The position numbers were made by a program, and so were the translations under genes. Under the pieces are notes generated by a model, which worked only from the letters and a program-made list of their open reading frames with translations, did not search any database and was not told the DNA's origin. Of a DNA stretch of 52,750 bases, positions 42,902-52,575 are shown piece by piece (position 1 is the first letter of the stretch; the number at the start of each line of letters is the position of its first letter). The stretch is from an uncultured Planococcus sp. (GTDB lineage: Bacteria; Bacillota; Bacilli; Bacillales_A; Planococcaceae), in contig CANNAE010000011.1 in assembly GCA_947502505.1 (NCBI GenBank), forward strand, positions 1-52,750, read 5' to 3'.

Positions 42902-42973
42902 GCTGGTGCTTTCCATTTCTTAACTGGTTCTATTTTTGTCCGAAGTGGTTCTAACATATGTTAAGTGGTTGTA
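42902..42973. repeat. Four direct repeats spaced 20-21 bp
   Basis: Units near RSTGGTTSTA start at 42902 (GCTGGTGCTT, weakest), 42923 (ACTGGTTCTA), 42944 (AGTGGTTCTA) and 42964 (AGTGGTTGTA). Spacings of 21, 21 and 20 bases put all four on the same face of the helix, which suggests cooperative binding by a regulator of the abrB or hsd genes. Confidence 0.65.
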
Positions 42974-43261
42974 GGCAATTAACTCAACGTCTCCATTAGC
43001 GGTTTTTCTATATATAGAAAATAGAGGATTATCTATATGAATGCATAAAGAAAATGAACTAAATCAAATTAGCGCTGATCAAACTCTTGAGCATAAATAA
43101 ATAGACTTTCAATTGTTAGCATAAGAGTTAGTATGCTCTTGCTTTCTACTGTTAGAATAGAGAGTGATGAGGATCAAAAAGGATTAGTGTAAACACGACT
43201 TTCGAATAATTACATATCAACTAGAAACTTCATCAATGATAAGAAAAGTGGGGAATAGAAC
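42974..43261. other. Intergenic region upstream of hsdM
   Basis: AT-rich. It should hold the promoter of the restriction operon; an extended -10-like TGTTAGAAT lies near 43157 but without a good -35. No gene is visible. Confidence 0.4.
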
Positions 43262-44854
43262 ATGAGTGGATTAAATACAATACTATTTAGTGCTGCCGAT
43301 AACTTGCGCAGCAAAATGGACGCTTCAGAATACAAGAACTATTTATTAGGTCTAATTTTTTATAAATATCTTTCGGATCGACTACTGGTAAAAGTGGTTG
43401 AACTTTCAGAGGAATCGGTAGAAGAATACTACACTGCAGACAAGCAAACAGAATTATATAAGACATTACTAGCTGATGAAGACATCAAGAGCGATTTGAT
43501 TGAAACTTTGGTCGACACGTTGGGCTACGACATTGAACCGGCGTATCTTTTCAATGTCTTGACGAATCAAGCGAAACAAAACACTTTCCAATTAAACGAT
43601 CTCAACAAGGCATTTATTGACTTGTCGACAAAATACGACCAGTTCAATGGCTTATTCGACGATGTGGATTTAACGTCCAAAAAACTGGGGTCCGATGCAC
43701 AGCAACGAAACATCACGGTCACAGAAGTTATCAAGAAATTGAATCCGATTAACCTCTTAGGACACGGCGGTGATGTCATTGGGGATGCGTATGAATACTT
43801 GATTAGCCAGTTTGCCTCGGAAGCTGGCAAGAAAGCTGGAGAATTTTACACGCCGCATGAAGTATCGGTTATGATGGCAAGGATTGCTGCGATGGGACAA
43901 GAAGATAAGCAGTTATTCAGCGTATACGATCCGACGATGGGATCTGGTTCCTTGATGTTAAATGTCCGGAACTATATTCATCATCCAGAGAACGTGAAGT
44001 ATCACGGGCAGGAACTCAACACCACGACGTTTAACCTGGCCAAAATGAACTTGATTTTGCACGGGGTCGATAAAGAAGATATGCGTTTAAGCAATGGCGA
44101 CACGCTGAACAAGGATTGGCCAACGGATGAGCCATACACATTCGATTCCGTACTGATGAACCCACCGTATTCAGCGAAATGGTCTGCAGACGATACGTTC
44201 TTAGACGATTCGCGCTTTAATCGTTTCGGGAAACTAGCACCGAAATCGAAAGCTGATTTTGCGTTTCTCTTGCACGGGCTTTATCATTTGAAAGATTCCG
44301 GCACGATGGCGATTGTCTTGCCGCATGGTGTGTTATTCCGTGGGGCTGCAGAAGGCGTAATTCGGAAGAAGCTCTTAGAAGATGGCAGTATTGATGCGGT
44401 TATCGGTATGCCTGGGAACTTATTCTTTGGTACATCGATTCCAACAACGGTCATCATCTTGAAGAAAAGTCGGGAGACACGGGACGTTCTGTTTATTGAT
44501 GCAAGCAACGATTTCATCAAAGGAAAGAATCAGAACCAATTATCTACAGCGAATATCGATAAGGCTGTAGAAACGTATCTAACTCGAAAAAGCATTGAAA
44601 AGTACTCGTATGTGGCGAGTTTTGACGAAATCAAAAAGAATGATTTCAATCTGAACATTCCAAGATATGTAGATACGTTTGAACAAGAAGATACGGTAGA
44701 TATGGCTGCAATCGGTACAAACCTTCAAGATATTCGAAAAGAAAAAGCAGAGCTTAACTCTAACTTGTATGAGATGGTTTCTTCATTACAACACAGCGAA
44801 GAAGATGCAGAATGGATTAAAAGTGCAATTGAGGTGTTTAAGGTTGGTAAGTAA
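43262..44854 (+). CDS. hsdM: Type I restriction-modification methyltransferase subunit HsdM
   Basis: A 530-residue N6-adenine methyltransferase subunit. An N-terminal helical domain (about 1-150) comes before the catalytic domain with the SAM motif YDPTMGSGSL (about 222-231) and the catalytic NPPY (about residues 300-303). A C-terminal helical tail interacts with HsdS. ATG follows GGGGAA. With HsdS it methylates the recognition site; with HsdR it forms the complete restriction enzyme. Its last codons overlap the TTG start of hsdS. Confidence 0.95.
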   Translation: MSGLNTILFSAADNLRSKMDASEYKNYLLGLIFYKYLSDRLLVKVVELSEESVEEYYTADKQTELYKTLLADEDIKSDLIETLVDTLGYDIEPAYLFNVLTNQAKQNTFQLNDLNKAFIDLSTKYDQFNGLFDDVDLTSKKLGSDAQQRNITVTEVIKKLNPINLLGHGGDVIGDAYEYLISQFASEAGKKAGEFYTPHEVSVMMARIAAMGQEDKQLFSVYDPTMGSGSLMLNVRNYIHHPENVKYHGQELNTTTFNLAKMNLILHGVDKEDMRLSNGDTLNKDWPTDEPYTFDSVLMNPPYSAKWSADDTFLDDSRFNRFGKLAPKSKADFAFLLHGLYHLKDSGTMAIVLPHGVLFRGAAEGVIRKKLLEDGSIDAVIGMPGNLFFGTSIPTTVIILKKSRETRDVLFIDASNDFIKGKNQNQLSTANIDKAVETYLTRKSIEKYSYVASFDEIKKNDFNLNIPRYVDTFEQEDTVDMAAIGTNLQDIRKEKAELNSNLYEMVSSLQHSEEDAEWIKSAIEVFKVGK

Positions 44855-46052
44855 CCAAACTCCAAGCCTAAGATTTCCTGGGTTTTCTAAACCGTGGGAA
44901 CAGAAAAAATTAGTGGAAAATGTAGATTTTTATACAGGTCTTACGTATTCTCCAGAAAATGTAACGAAAGAAGGTACACTAGTATTAAGGTCTTCCAATG
45001 TGAAAAATGGGGAAATCGTAAATGCTGATAATGTGTACGTAGATCCGAAATATGTGAATTCAAAAAATGTGGAAATTGGTGATGTGATCGTCGTAGTTCG
45101 AAATGGCTCTCGAAATTTGATTGGCAAACATGCGTCTGTTACAGAAGAAATGTCTAATACTGTTATAGGTGCTTTTATGACTGGTATACGGTCTGAAGCA
45201 CCGGGGTTCATTAACGCCTTATTAGATACGGATCAATTTGCTATAGAAATCAATAAAAATTTAGGAGCTACTATTAATCAAATTACAACAGGAAATTTTA
45301 AAAGTATGCAATTTTACTTTCCGCATCACAATGAGCAAGTAAAGTTAGGTGCTTTTTTCAAAAATCTAGACGATATGATTTTTCTCCATCAGCAAGAACT
45401 CGACACGCTCAAACAAACCAAACAAGGCTTCTTGCAAAAAATGTTCCCAAAAGAAGGGGAATCTGTGCCAGAACTTCGCTTTTCAGGGTTTACTGATGAT
45501 TGGGAGAAATCTAAAATCGGGGAAATTACAGATTCTTTTTCAGGAGGTACTCCGAGTGCCAGTAATAAAATATATTACGGAGGTGCTATTCCATTTATTA
45601 GATCAGGAGAAATCAATTCTGAATCAACAGAATTATTCTTAACAGAAGAAGGGCTAAAGAACTCGTCTGCTAAATTAGTTAACAAAGGTGACGTGTTATA
45701 CGCTATGTATGGAGCAACCAGTGGAGAAGTTAGTATATCGAAAATAAATGGCGCGATTAACCAAGCGATACTCGCTTTAAAACCCAAAGGTGAAAATGAT
45801 GCAAACTTTATTACGCAGTGGTTAATTAGACAAAAGACATCTATTGTTAATACTTTCCTTCAGGGTGGGCAAGGAAACTTGTCTGGCACTATAGTAAAAG
45901 AAATTTTTATACCAATACCTAAAAGTAAGGAAGAACAAATTCAAATCGGTAATTTCTTTGAACAGTTAGACGAGGTAATTGCGCTCCAACAACAAGAACT
46001 CGATGCCCTAAAGCAAACGAAAAAAGCCTTCCTGCAAAAAATGTTCGTCTAA
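44844..46052 (+). CDS. hsdS: Type I restriction-modification specificity subunit HsdS
   Basis: A 402-residue specificity subunit with two target-recognition domains (about 15-190 and 225-380). Each is followed by a matching coiled-coil spacer (QQELDTLKQTKQGFLQKMF in the centre, QQELDALKQTKKAFLQKMF at the end). The two spacers are also similar as DNA (about 45387-45447 and 45987-46049). The start is TTG at 44844, seven bases after GAGGTG and overlapping hsdM by 11 bases; the longer open frame upstream has no ribosome site. It sets the DNA sequence recognised by the whole system. Confidence 0.92.
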   Translation: MVSNQTPSLRFPGFSKPWEQKKLVENVDFYTGLTYSPENVTKEGTLVLRSSNVKNGEIVNADNVYVDPKYVNSKNVEIGDVIVVVRNGSRNLIGKHASVTEEMSNTVIGAFMTGIRSEAPGFINALLDTDQFAIEINKNLGATINQITTGNFKSMQFYFPHHNEQVKLGAFFKNLDDMIFLHQQELDTLKQTKQGFLQKMFPKEGESVPELRFSGFTDDWEKSKIGEITDSFSGGTPSASNKIYYGGAIPFIRSGEINSESTELFLTEEGLKNSSAKLVNKGDVLYAMYGATSGEVSISKINGAINQAILALKPKGENDANFITQWLIRQKTSIVNTFLQGGQGNLSGTIVKEIFIPIPKSKEEQIQIGNFFEQLDEVIALQQQELDALKQTKKAFLQKMFV

Positions 46053-46074
46053 ATGAACCGAAAGGAGGAAACCC

Positions 46075-49000
46075 ATGACCACAATTCCACATACTGATGA
46101 AGTCGAAGTTGAACGTCGATTGATTCAAGTCCTCGGCGAAGGACATAACCAGTGGAACTACCGCCCTGACCTCAAATCCGAAGAAAATCTCTGGCAGAAT
46201 TTACGCTCAAAGATTACGCGGAATAACCTGTCGGAAATTGGTGAACACCCATTGACCGATCAAGAATTCGAGACGATCAAAACGGAACTGTTATCGAAGA
46301 CGAAAACGCCATTTGATGCGGCTCGCTGGCTCAAAGGAGAGAATGGCATCGCCCGCATCACGTTAGAGCGAGAAGATAGCGCACTGCCATCACTGTCATT
46401 GGTCTTGTATTCCAACCAAGATATCGGTGGAGGCATCTCTACGTATGAGGTAGTCCATCAAATTGCGAAACAAAAAGTGGACGCCGATGGACGTGATCGC
46501 CGGTTCGATGTGACATTGCTTATCAACGGCTTGCCGATTGTGCAAATTGAATTGAAACAAGCGACCTCCAAAGACGGCGTTTACCAAGCGTATAATCAAA
46601 TCAAAAAATATGCAGAAGAAGGTATGTTCCGAAACAATATCTTTGCCACGCTTCAGTTGTTCATCATTTCGAATGAACAAACTACACGCTATTTTGCGAA
46701 TGCGTTGCCAAAAGATATGCACAAGAAATTTCTCTTTAGCTGGCGTACGAAAGATAATCGAAAAGTAGACAATCTCTATGAGTTCGTCAAACAAGTTTTA
46801 AACATTCCCGATGCACATCGGTTGATTGCGAATTACACGATTGTCAGTGAAGACCAAGACAACAAAGCACTCATGGTTCTTCATTCGTATCAGATCCACG
46901 CGATTGAAGCATTGTTCACTTCGGCGATGAAACATCAATCCGGTTATGTGTGGCACGCTACTGGCTCTGGCAAAACCTTAACGAGTTTTGTTTCGACGAA
47001 GCTTCTTGCCCGCAAGCCAGGAATTGATCGCACCGTGATGCTGATTGACCGGAAAGACTTGGATAGTCAAACAACCTCGGAATTCACAAAGTTTGCTTCT
47101 GAATTCAATACCGGCATTTCGTCCGGTACAGTCAAATCGAATAGCTTAATTGTCGGTACAGGAAGCTCTAAAGAGTTAAGCGATACCTTACTATCGAATG
47201 CCAATTCGAACACCGTGATTATCACCACACGGCAAAAGCTAGAAAATGCGTTGCGGTATGCCGAGAAACAAGAAGCCGACAAAGGGTCCCAGCGATTTAA
47301 CAAGCTCATGAGCCAGCACATTGTCTTTATCGTGGATGAATGCCACCGGGCGTTAAGTGCGGAAGGCATGGAAGGGATTAAGCAATTCTTCCCCAATTCC
47401 ACGTGGTTCGGATTTACCGGTACACCCATCTTTGAAGAGAACAAAAAACAAGCCAAGGGTCGCTTGGCACGCACGACGCATGACCAATACGGCGAAGTGC
47501 TACATACGTATACCATTAAAAATGCCCTTGATGATGGTGCGGTCCTCGGCTTTCAAGTGGAACATGAAGACACGATCGAACCGACGTCCCTTAGCAATTA
47601 CATTTACAGTCAGCTGCGGCCACAAGAGAAGTTCTCAGAGCTCAGCGATAACGAACTGAATGATTACATTGACGAGATGGATGGAATCGAAAAGGAAGCG
47701 TATCTGGAAGCCACTTTCTATGAAAAAGACGAACACATCGAAAAAGTGCTGCACAAGATTTTCAGACCGGACAATGCCTACACAAAATTCGACTTTCAAA
47801 ATGGGCGTCCTCAGAAATCAGCAATTCTCACCACCAGTTCCATTGAGATGGCCAAGCGCTATTACCAATCCATTAAGAAGATGACTGCCGATCCAAACTG
47901 GATGACGAAGGAGTTTCAAGGACACCCGATTCGAACAGGACGAACGATTGAAGATCCTGATTTTCCGCGAATTGCAATCACCTATTCATTGCAAGAAAAT
48001 GAAGAGGATTCGAAGGAAAACCAAGATGAAATGAAGGCTATTATTCAGGAGTACAACGACTACTACAACACTTCGTGGTCGATTGAAGACATCAATCGCT
48101 ACAATGGAGACATCAACAACCGGTTAGCACGGAAACGGGCAGAATTTAAACAGGTCGGCAAGCAAGTCGATTTGGTCATCGTCGTGGACCGGCTATTAAC
48201 GGGCTTTGATGCGCCAACGGTTCAAACCTTGTTTGTGGATCGCAATTTGAGTTACGCGAATTTAATTCAAGCCTTTTCGCGCACCAATCGGACCTACCCT
48301 GGAAAGACCAAAGGATTGATTGTGACGTTCCGAAAGCCTGTGACGATGGAAGAGAATGTGCGAGCTGCCACGAAGTTGTATTCCGAAGCCCAAGAAGAAA
48401 ATCAATTGGTTTACCCAACGTATGACGAGTCGAAAAAGCGCTTCAAAAAAGCACACAAGTTGCTAATTGCGAAAGTGCCAGACCCGTCGAAAATCGACGA
48501 ACATTCACCGATTGAAGAGCGTATCCAGTTTATCGGAGCTTTCCAAGAGTTGAGTAACGCCTACGAAGCCCTGGTGACCTACGATGATTATAATGACGAT
48601 ATGGAAAAATCCGCTGCATTACGCGAGCAAGTTGAAACTCTAGAAGCTTATGTCGGAACGTACAATACGGTGAAAGGTTCGTTAATGAAGGACATGGAAC
48701 CGGGAGACGACGATGAACCCGATCCAGATTTCTCCGAGATTGAGTTTTATGGGGAGAATGCGAGCACAACGTATGACATCGATTCAGCTTATATCAACTT
48801 GTTACTGGAAACATACGCAGCGAATAACCAAGACGTCCGTGAAGAGATTGAAGCAGCCTTACAAAAACTCAACAAATCAACTGTGGTGAAAGAAGTATAC
48901 CGTGGGATTTTGAATGCAATCGATACGGGTGAAGTGGATGAAAATGAAGATGTGTTTGTGGTGAAACGACGCTTCTTCACGCAATCGTTTGACCGGGCAC

Positions 49001-49242
49001 TTCAGGAATTTGCGAATACGTGGTTTGTCTCGGAAAACGAGCTACATTTATCGGCGATTCAATACGTCGTCGGAACGCAGCCCATTCCTAATATTCGTGG
49101 AATCCTAGAGAGTAAGCAGTTCGCTGAATACAAAAATGCTAACCCAGGGGTCAGCCCATTAAAATATGGTCCAGAACTGAAACGTCAATGGACCATGCTA
49201 CTCGATGAGGTTATTGTGCCACTGGGTGATGAATTGCGCTGA
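46075..49242 (+). CDS. hsdR: Type I restriction endonuclease subunit HsdR
   Basis: A 1055-residue motor and nuclease subunit. The N-terminal nuclease domain has the PD-(D/E)xK signature (FDVTLLINGLPIVQIELKQA, catalytic E-x-K). The superfamily 2 helicase core has Walker A ATGSGKT, DECH box VDECHR, motif III GFTGTP and motif VI QAFSRTNRTYPGK. The C-terminal helical region binds the methyltransferase. ATG follows AAAGGAGG, 22 bases after hsdS. It translocates unmodified DNA and cuts it. All motifs are intact, so the system looks active. Confidence 0.95.
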   Translation: MTTIPHTDEVEVERRLIQVLGEGHNQWNYRPDLKSEENLWQNLRSKITRNNLSEIGEHPLTDQEFETIKTELLSKTKTPFDAARWLKGENGIARITLEREDSALPSLSLVLYSNQDIGGGISTYEVVHQIAKQKVDADGRDRRFDVTLLINGLPIVQIELKQATSKDGVYQAYNQIKKYAEEGMFRNNIFATLQLFIISNEQTTRYFANALPKDMHKKFLFSWRTKDNRKVDNLYEFVKQVLNIPDAHRLIANYTIVSEDQDNKALMVLHSYQIHAIEALFTSAMKHQSGYVWHATGSGKTLTSFVSTKLLARKPGIDRTVMLIDRKDLDSQTTSEFTKFASEFNTGISSGTVKSNSLIVGTGSSKELSDTLLSNANSNTVIITTRQKLENALRYAEKQEADKGSQRFNKLMSQHIVFIVDECHRALSAEGMEGIKQFFPNSTWFGFTGTPIFEENKKQAKGRLARTTHDQYGEVLHTYTIKNALDDGAVLGFQVEHEDTIEPTSLSNYIYSQLRPQEKFSELSDNELNDYIDEMDGIEKEAYLEATFYEKDEHIEKVLHKIFRPDNAYTKFDFQNGRPQKSAILTTSSIEMAKRYYQSIKKMTADPNWMTKEFQGHPIRTGRTIEDPDFPRIAITYSLQENEEDSKENQDEMKAIIQEYNDYYNTSWSIEDINRYNGDINNRLARKRAEFKQVGKQVDLVIVVDRLLTGFDAPTVQTLFVDRNLSYANLIQAFSRTNRTYPGKTKGLIVTFRKPVTMEENVRAATKLYSEAQEENQLVYPTYDESKKRFKKAHKLLIAKVPDPSKIDEHSPIEERIQFIGAFQELSNAYEALVTYDDYNDDMEKSAALREQVETLEAYVGTYNTVKGSLMKDMEPGDDDEPDPDFSEIEFYGENASTTYDIDSAYINLLLETYAANNQDVREEIEAALQKLNKSTVVKEVYRGILNAIDTGEVDENEDVFVVKRRFFTQSFDRALQEFANTWFVSENELHLSAIQYVVGTQPIPNIRGILESKQFAEYKNANPGVSPLKYGPELKRQWTMLLDEVIVPLGDELR

Positions 49243-49272
49243 GATTAATTAATTTTAGAAAAATTGTATAAT

Positions 49273-49326
49273 AAAGAACCTATTCTTCTGCCTTTTTTAC
49301 GTGGCTGATGAATAGGTTTCTTTTAA
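49273..49326 (+). terminator. Terminator of the hsd operon
   Basis: AAAGAACCTATTC pairs with GAATAGG-TTTCTTT around a long loop, followed by T-residues. Confidence 0.65.
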
Positions 49327-49351
49327 TAAAGCACTTTGGAAGCGAATGTTA

Positions 49352-49846
49352 TCATTCTTTTACGTGAGGGTTAAAGGTTTTAGTCTTTTGGAGTGGAGGT
49401 TTGTTTTCTTTTAAAACCTGATTAAGAATCCTAGAAAAAATATGAATTATTCTGTATGAAGAGAAGATAAAAAAAGTTAATATCCATACAAAAATTGTGA
49501 ATAAAGCATGGGATACTGATCCGGAAATACCAATAAAAGCATTCAAGACAAGAGAATAAATGGCTAAAATAAAACCTGAAATTATAGTGACCTCAATATA
49601 AAGAATGAGATCTCCCTCTGCATCATTTTTATTTATCCGTTTCATCACTTCAACATTTGAAATTGATATTAAAATCGAGATCATTGTGGCTAGAAAAGCA
49701 ATCACTATGGCACCGATAGTAACACCAGAGCTTAATATCGAAGAAATATTCTTTACATTACTTAGATCCCATTTGTATAGAAGTACGGGAATAATTATCA
49801 ATGTAGCAAATACAATAGGGTAGGCAAGCTCCCATGATCTTCTCAT
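49352..49846 (-). CDS. Four-helix membrane protein of a putative defence module
   Basis: A 164-residue protein with four membrane helices (about 8-25, 38-60, 83-106, 112-135) and a basic tail. A short cytoplasmic loop (MKRINKNDAEGD) separates the helix pairs. ATG follows GAGGGTGA, only nine bases after the upstream stop, so it is co-translated with the DUF6731-like gene. Not recognised. Small multi-helix proteins paired with a soluble partner next to restriction genes are often membrane effectors of phage defence. Here that is inference from context. Confidence 0.6.
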   Translation of the reverse strand: MRRSWELAYPIVFATLIIIPVLLYKWDLSNVKNISSILSSGVTIGAIVIAFLATMISILISISNVEVMKRINKNDAEGDLILYIEVTIISGFILAIYSLVLNAFIGISGSVSHALFTIFVWILTFFIFSSYRIIHIFSRILNQVLKENKPPLQKTKTFNPHVKE

Positions 49847-49855
49847 ATTTCACCC

Positions 49856-50764
49856 TCATTTATAAATATTATTTATATCATTAAGCCTCTTTCTGTAAGC
49901 CTGATGCATCCTGCTTATGACAGTCGTATGACGAATTGTTCTAGACTTTTTATCAATATCATCTTCAGAAAACTGTTCATAATCAACTAGTCTATTTTTT
50001 ATTAAATCAATAGTCTCAACCTTAGCATCTTCATCTGCTTTTACTTTCACAATAGCTCTTTTAATATTATCGTCTTGAGCAAAAGTAGCTATTTCTTCAT
50101 ATATAGGTAGCTTACTACTTTTTCGAGAACCTTTTTGTTCGAGTCCGATTTTGAAAACGATATTTACTGTCTCATTCATATCTTCAGTTGACTCAACTAT
50201 AGAGCCAAGTGCTCGCTTTGTTCTTGGAGATGCGCTTTTCACATCTGCGACTGCAACCTCAGCACTTCTGATTAAATGATCTTTTTGAAGTAAGGCTAAG
50301 GATCCAGGATGAATCATAGGTTTAAAAAGAACCGTTAAACCGATAGTATTTAATAAGTTAGTAAAGTAATTAGAAATAACTTGTGGAGATAAACTATGAA
50401 TATTCCTCCTTACCATAATAACAAAGTTTGACGGGTCAAATATGGCGGAAACTTCTTCACCAAATCCTTCTTCTTCACTTAAATCAGTAAAGAAATCAAT
50501 AGATCCGTTATCATGTGCCCTAATTGGGAAATTATCTTTTCTTATTCTCAAAAAATGCATTTCCCATTTATTATTGTTAAAACTTATTTCTTGTAGGCGG
50601 GCTAAATCATTCCCAATTCCAAATACTCGATTAGAAGTTTTCATTCCTTGTGCTTTAATTAATGCGTTTGATAAATCACATAATCCTTCTTCCATCCGAT
50701 CAGTTTCTTCATTAAATTGCATTAAGTAAACTTTAAAATAATCAAATCTAACGCTTTTAGCCAT
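49856..50764 (-). CDS. DUF6731-like protein of a putative defence module
   Basis: A 302-residue soluble protein. From memory it resembles DUF6731 family proteins (start KSVRFDYFKVYLMQF, then FLRIRKDNFP, DLSEEEGFGEEVSAIFDPSN and VIMVRRNIHSLSPQVISNYF). The N-terminal half looks like an alpha/beta domain and the C-terminal third is charged and helical. ATG follows AAGGGG. No catalytic motif is obvious. It is upstream of and coupled to a four-helix membrane gene, and both lie between a type I restriction system and an AbiTii-like gene. Confidence 0.65.
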   Translation of the reverse strand: MAKSVRFDYFKVYLMQFNEETDRMEEGLCDLSNALIKAQGMKTSNRVFGIGNDLARLQEISFNNNKWEMHFLRIRKDNFPIRAHDNGSIDFFTDLSEEEGFGEEVSAIFDPSNFVIMVRRNIHSLSPQVISNYFTNLLNTIGLTVLFKPMIHPGSLALLQKDHLIRSAEVAVADVKSASPRTKRALGSIVESTEDMNETVNIVFKIGLEQKGSRKSSKLPIYEEIATFAQDDNIKRAIVKVKADEDAKVETIDLIKNRLVDYEQFSEDDIDKKSRTIRHTTVISRMHQAYRKRLNDINNIYK

Positions 50765-50943
50765 TTAAGTAAAACCCCTTTAATAGTGCGTGCTAAAATC
50801 CTTTATTATACAATTATACAACAGTAGACTTTTTAATTATAGAAAAATTCTATATACTTAATTGTATTGATTTGAATCATTGTATAAAAGACAACGAGGT
50901 ATATGTTCAATTTAAATTCTATTGAAAAGGTGGTGAACTAAAT

Positions 50944-51840
50944 ATGGACTCACCTGTACTAGAATTACAACGTGCAGCATACGATCAGAAAGAATCTGTT
51001 TCTGGTCTTTTAAGTAAGGCTTATATATTATCAAGAAAATTGAAAATTGAAGAGTTTTCAAAATGGGCATATAGTGAGTTGAACGGTTACACAGATGAAA
51101 TGGAAGTACCTGAGTATCGAATTTTGAATGGACAACTAAAAGCTTTTAATCCTTATCAAGGTTACATCCCTACACACTTTGAAACTGATGAAGAAAATAG
51201 CATAACTAGACAAACAATCCCTTCACCTTTAAGTGAAATCGAATCTTTAACAAAGAAGGGACAAAATGGGGGCAAGCTCACTCTAAAATTACCACCATCT
51301 GAGCAGAGGATACTTATGAATGGTACGGGTGTGGATTTTGAATTTTATATAGTCTTTTCAATCACATCTACGGAAAGAATTCTAGATAAAATCAGAAATA
51401 TTATTTTGGAATGGACACTGAAGTTGGAAGAGGAAGAAGTTTATGGTGAAGGGATGACATTTAGCAAACAAGAAAAAGAAAAAGCGATACCACCATCAAT
51501 AACAATTATTGGAAATATGATCAATTCCCAGTACCAGCAAAATACGGAGGGATCAACTCAAAAGCTTCGAATTGAAGAATTTCCAGTTGAGAAACTAAAC
51601 TTATTAATCGATAAATTGCATGAACTTAGGAAAGAGGTAACAGATCAAGCAACTCAAGAAGAACTGGACGCAGAAGTTCTAGTCTTGAAATCGCAATTAA
51701 ATTCACCGAATCCTAAAAAAGGTATTATTCGAGAAGCATTATTGTCGATTAAAAACATTGCTGAAGGAGCCACTGGAGGATTAGTAGCCGCTGGTATCCA
51801 AGATGAAATTGTTCAACTCCTTACAACGTTATCACTTTAA
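50944..51840 (+). CDS. AbiTii-domain abortive-infection-like protein
   Basis: A 298-residue protein whose N-terminal about 190 residues match the AbiTii domain pattern: LELQRAA..SVSGLLSKAYILSRKLKIEEFSKWAYSELNGY.. followed by EVPEYRILNGQLKAFNPYQG. A charged coiled coil (about 215-255) and a Gly/Ala hydrophobic end (IAEGATGGLVAAGI) follow. The domain is named from the lactococcal AbiT phage-resistance system; its mechanism is not established. ATG follows AAAGGTGG. It is divergent from the DUF6731-like gene and ends at a strong terminator. Confidence 0.75.
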   Translation: MDSPVLELQRAAYDQKESVSGLLSKAYILSRKLKIEEFSKWAYSELNGYTDEMEVPEYRILNGQLKAFNPYQGYIPTHFETDEENSITRQTIPSPLSEIESLTKKGQNGGKLTLKLPPSEQRILMNGTGVDFEFYIVFSITSTERILDKIRNIILEWTLKLEEEEVYGEGMTFSKQEKEKAIPPSITIIGNMINSQYQQNTEGSTQKLRIEEFPVEKLNLLIDKLHELRKEVTDQATQEELDAEVLVLKSQLNSPNPKKGIIREALLSIKNIAEGATGGLVAAGIQDEIVQLLTTLSL

Positions 51841-51855
51841 TAAAAGATAATGAAA

Positions 51856-51901
51856 TTAATCCCCATCTTCTGAAGAAGATGGGGATTAAAGTGTTTTTTA
51901 A
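51856..51901. terminator. Strong terminator after the AbiTii-like gene
   Basis: TTAATCCCCATCTTC pairs perfectly with 51875-51889 around a TGAA loop, followed by AGTGTTTTTT. It can also serve the converging resolvase gene. Confidence 0.88.
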
Positions 51902-51913
51902 AAGTTCCTTCTA

Positions 51914-52531
51914 TTATATTGTATTAATTGTTTCTTCTTCGAGTGCTTTTGCCAATTTATAAAAACTAGTCTTTTTAACTCTGGCTTCTTGCATTGCTTG
52001 GACCGCTGTTAATTCTTTATCTTTCCATTTTCTATAAACTTCTCTAAATTCTTCAGAAACAAAAATGGTCGGTCTACCAAACTGAATACCATTTTGTCGC
52101 GCTAGGTCGATTCCTTCGCGCTGCCGTTTTCGGATGCGTTCTCGTTCCTCTTCTGCCATCCAAGAGAGTATCTGCAAAACCAAATCAGCAATAAACGTTC
52201 CCATACTATCTTTGTACTGCGTCGTATCTAACAGTGGCATATCCAGGACCACAATATCGGCTTCAATATTTTTCGTGAGGTCATTCCATTCCTGGAGGAT
52301 TTCTTCTTTGTTACGGCCAAACCGATCCAAGGAGTGAATATACAAAATATCTCCTTTTCGGATAACCCGTTTCAGTAGTTGATAGTTTGCGCGTTCAAAG
52401 TTTTTCCCACTTTGCTTGTCCAAATATATGTCCCGTTCATTAATGCCCATTTTCCTCATTGCTTCCAATTGACGGCCTTCGTTTTGATCCTTGCTGCTGA
52501 CGCGTATGTAACCAAATTTGCGATGTTCCAT
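51914..52531 (-). CDS. Serine recombinase (resolvase/invertase family)
   Basis: A 205-residue small serine recombinase. The catalytic domain starts GYIRVSSKDQNEGRQLEAM with nucleophile S12, followed by the conserved LYIHSLDRFGRN and the E-helix region (AEEERERIRKRQREGI). A C-terminal helix-turn-helix (ELTAVQAMQEARVKKTSFYKL) binds the res site. ATG follows GAGGTG. The arrayed inverted repeats directly upstream show it is a resolvase that separates plasmid multimers, or belongs to a transposon of the Tn3 type, though no transposase is in the window. Confidence 0.92.
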   Translation of the reverse strand: MEHRKFGYIRVSSKDQNEGRQLEAMRKMGINERDIYLDKQSGKNFERANYQLLKRVIRKGDILYIHSLDRFGRNKEEILQEWNDLTKNIEADIVVLDMPLLDTTQYKDSMGTFIADLVLQILSWMAEEERERIRKRQREGIDLARQNGIQFGRPTIFVSEEFREVYRKWKDKELTAVQAMQEARVKKTSFYKLAKALEEETINTI

Positions 52532-52575
52532 ATTTCACCTCTATAAATGATTGATTCCTCTAATTATACCTGAAA

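Noticed and set aside
49352..50764. Kiwa defence system (KwaA/KwaB)
   Set aside because: The membrane gene follows rather than precedes the soluble gene, and the soluble protein looks like DUF6731 rather than DUF4868.
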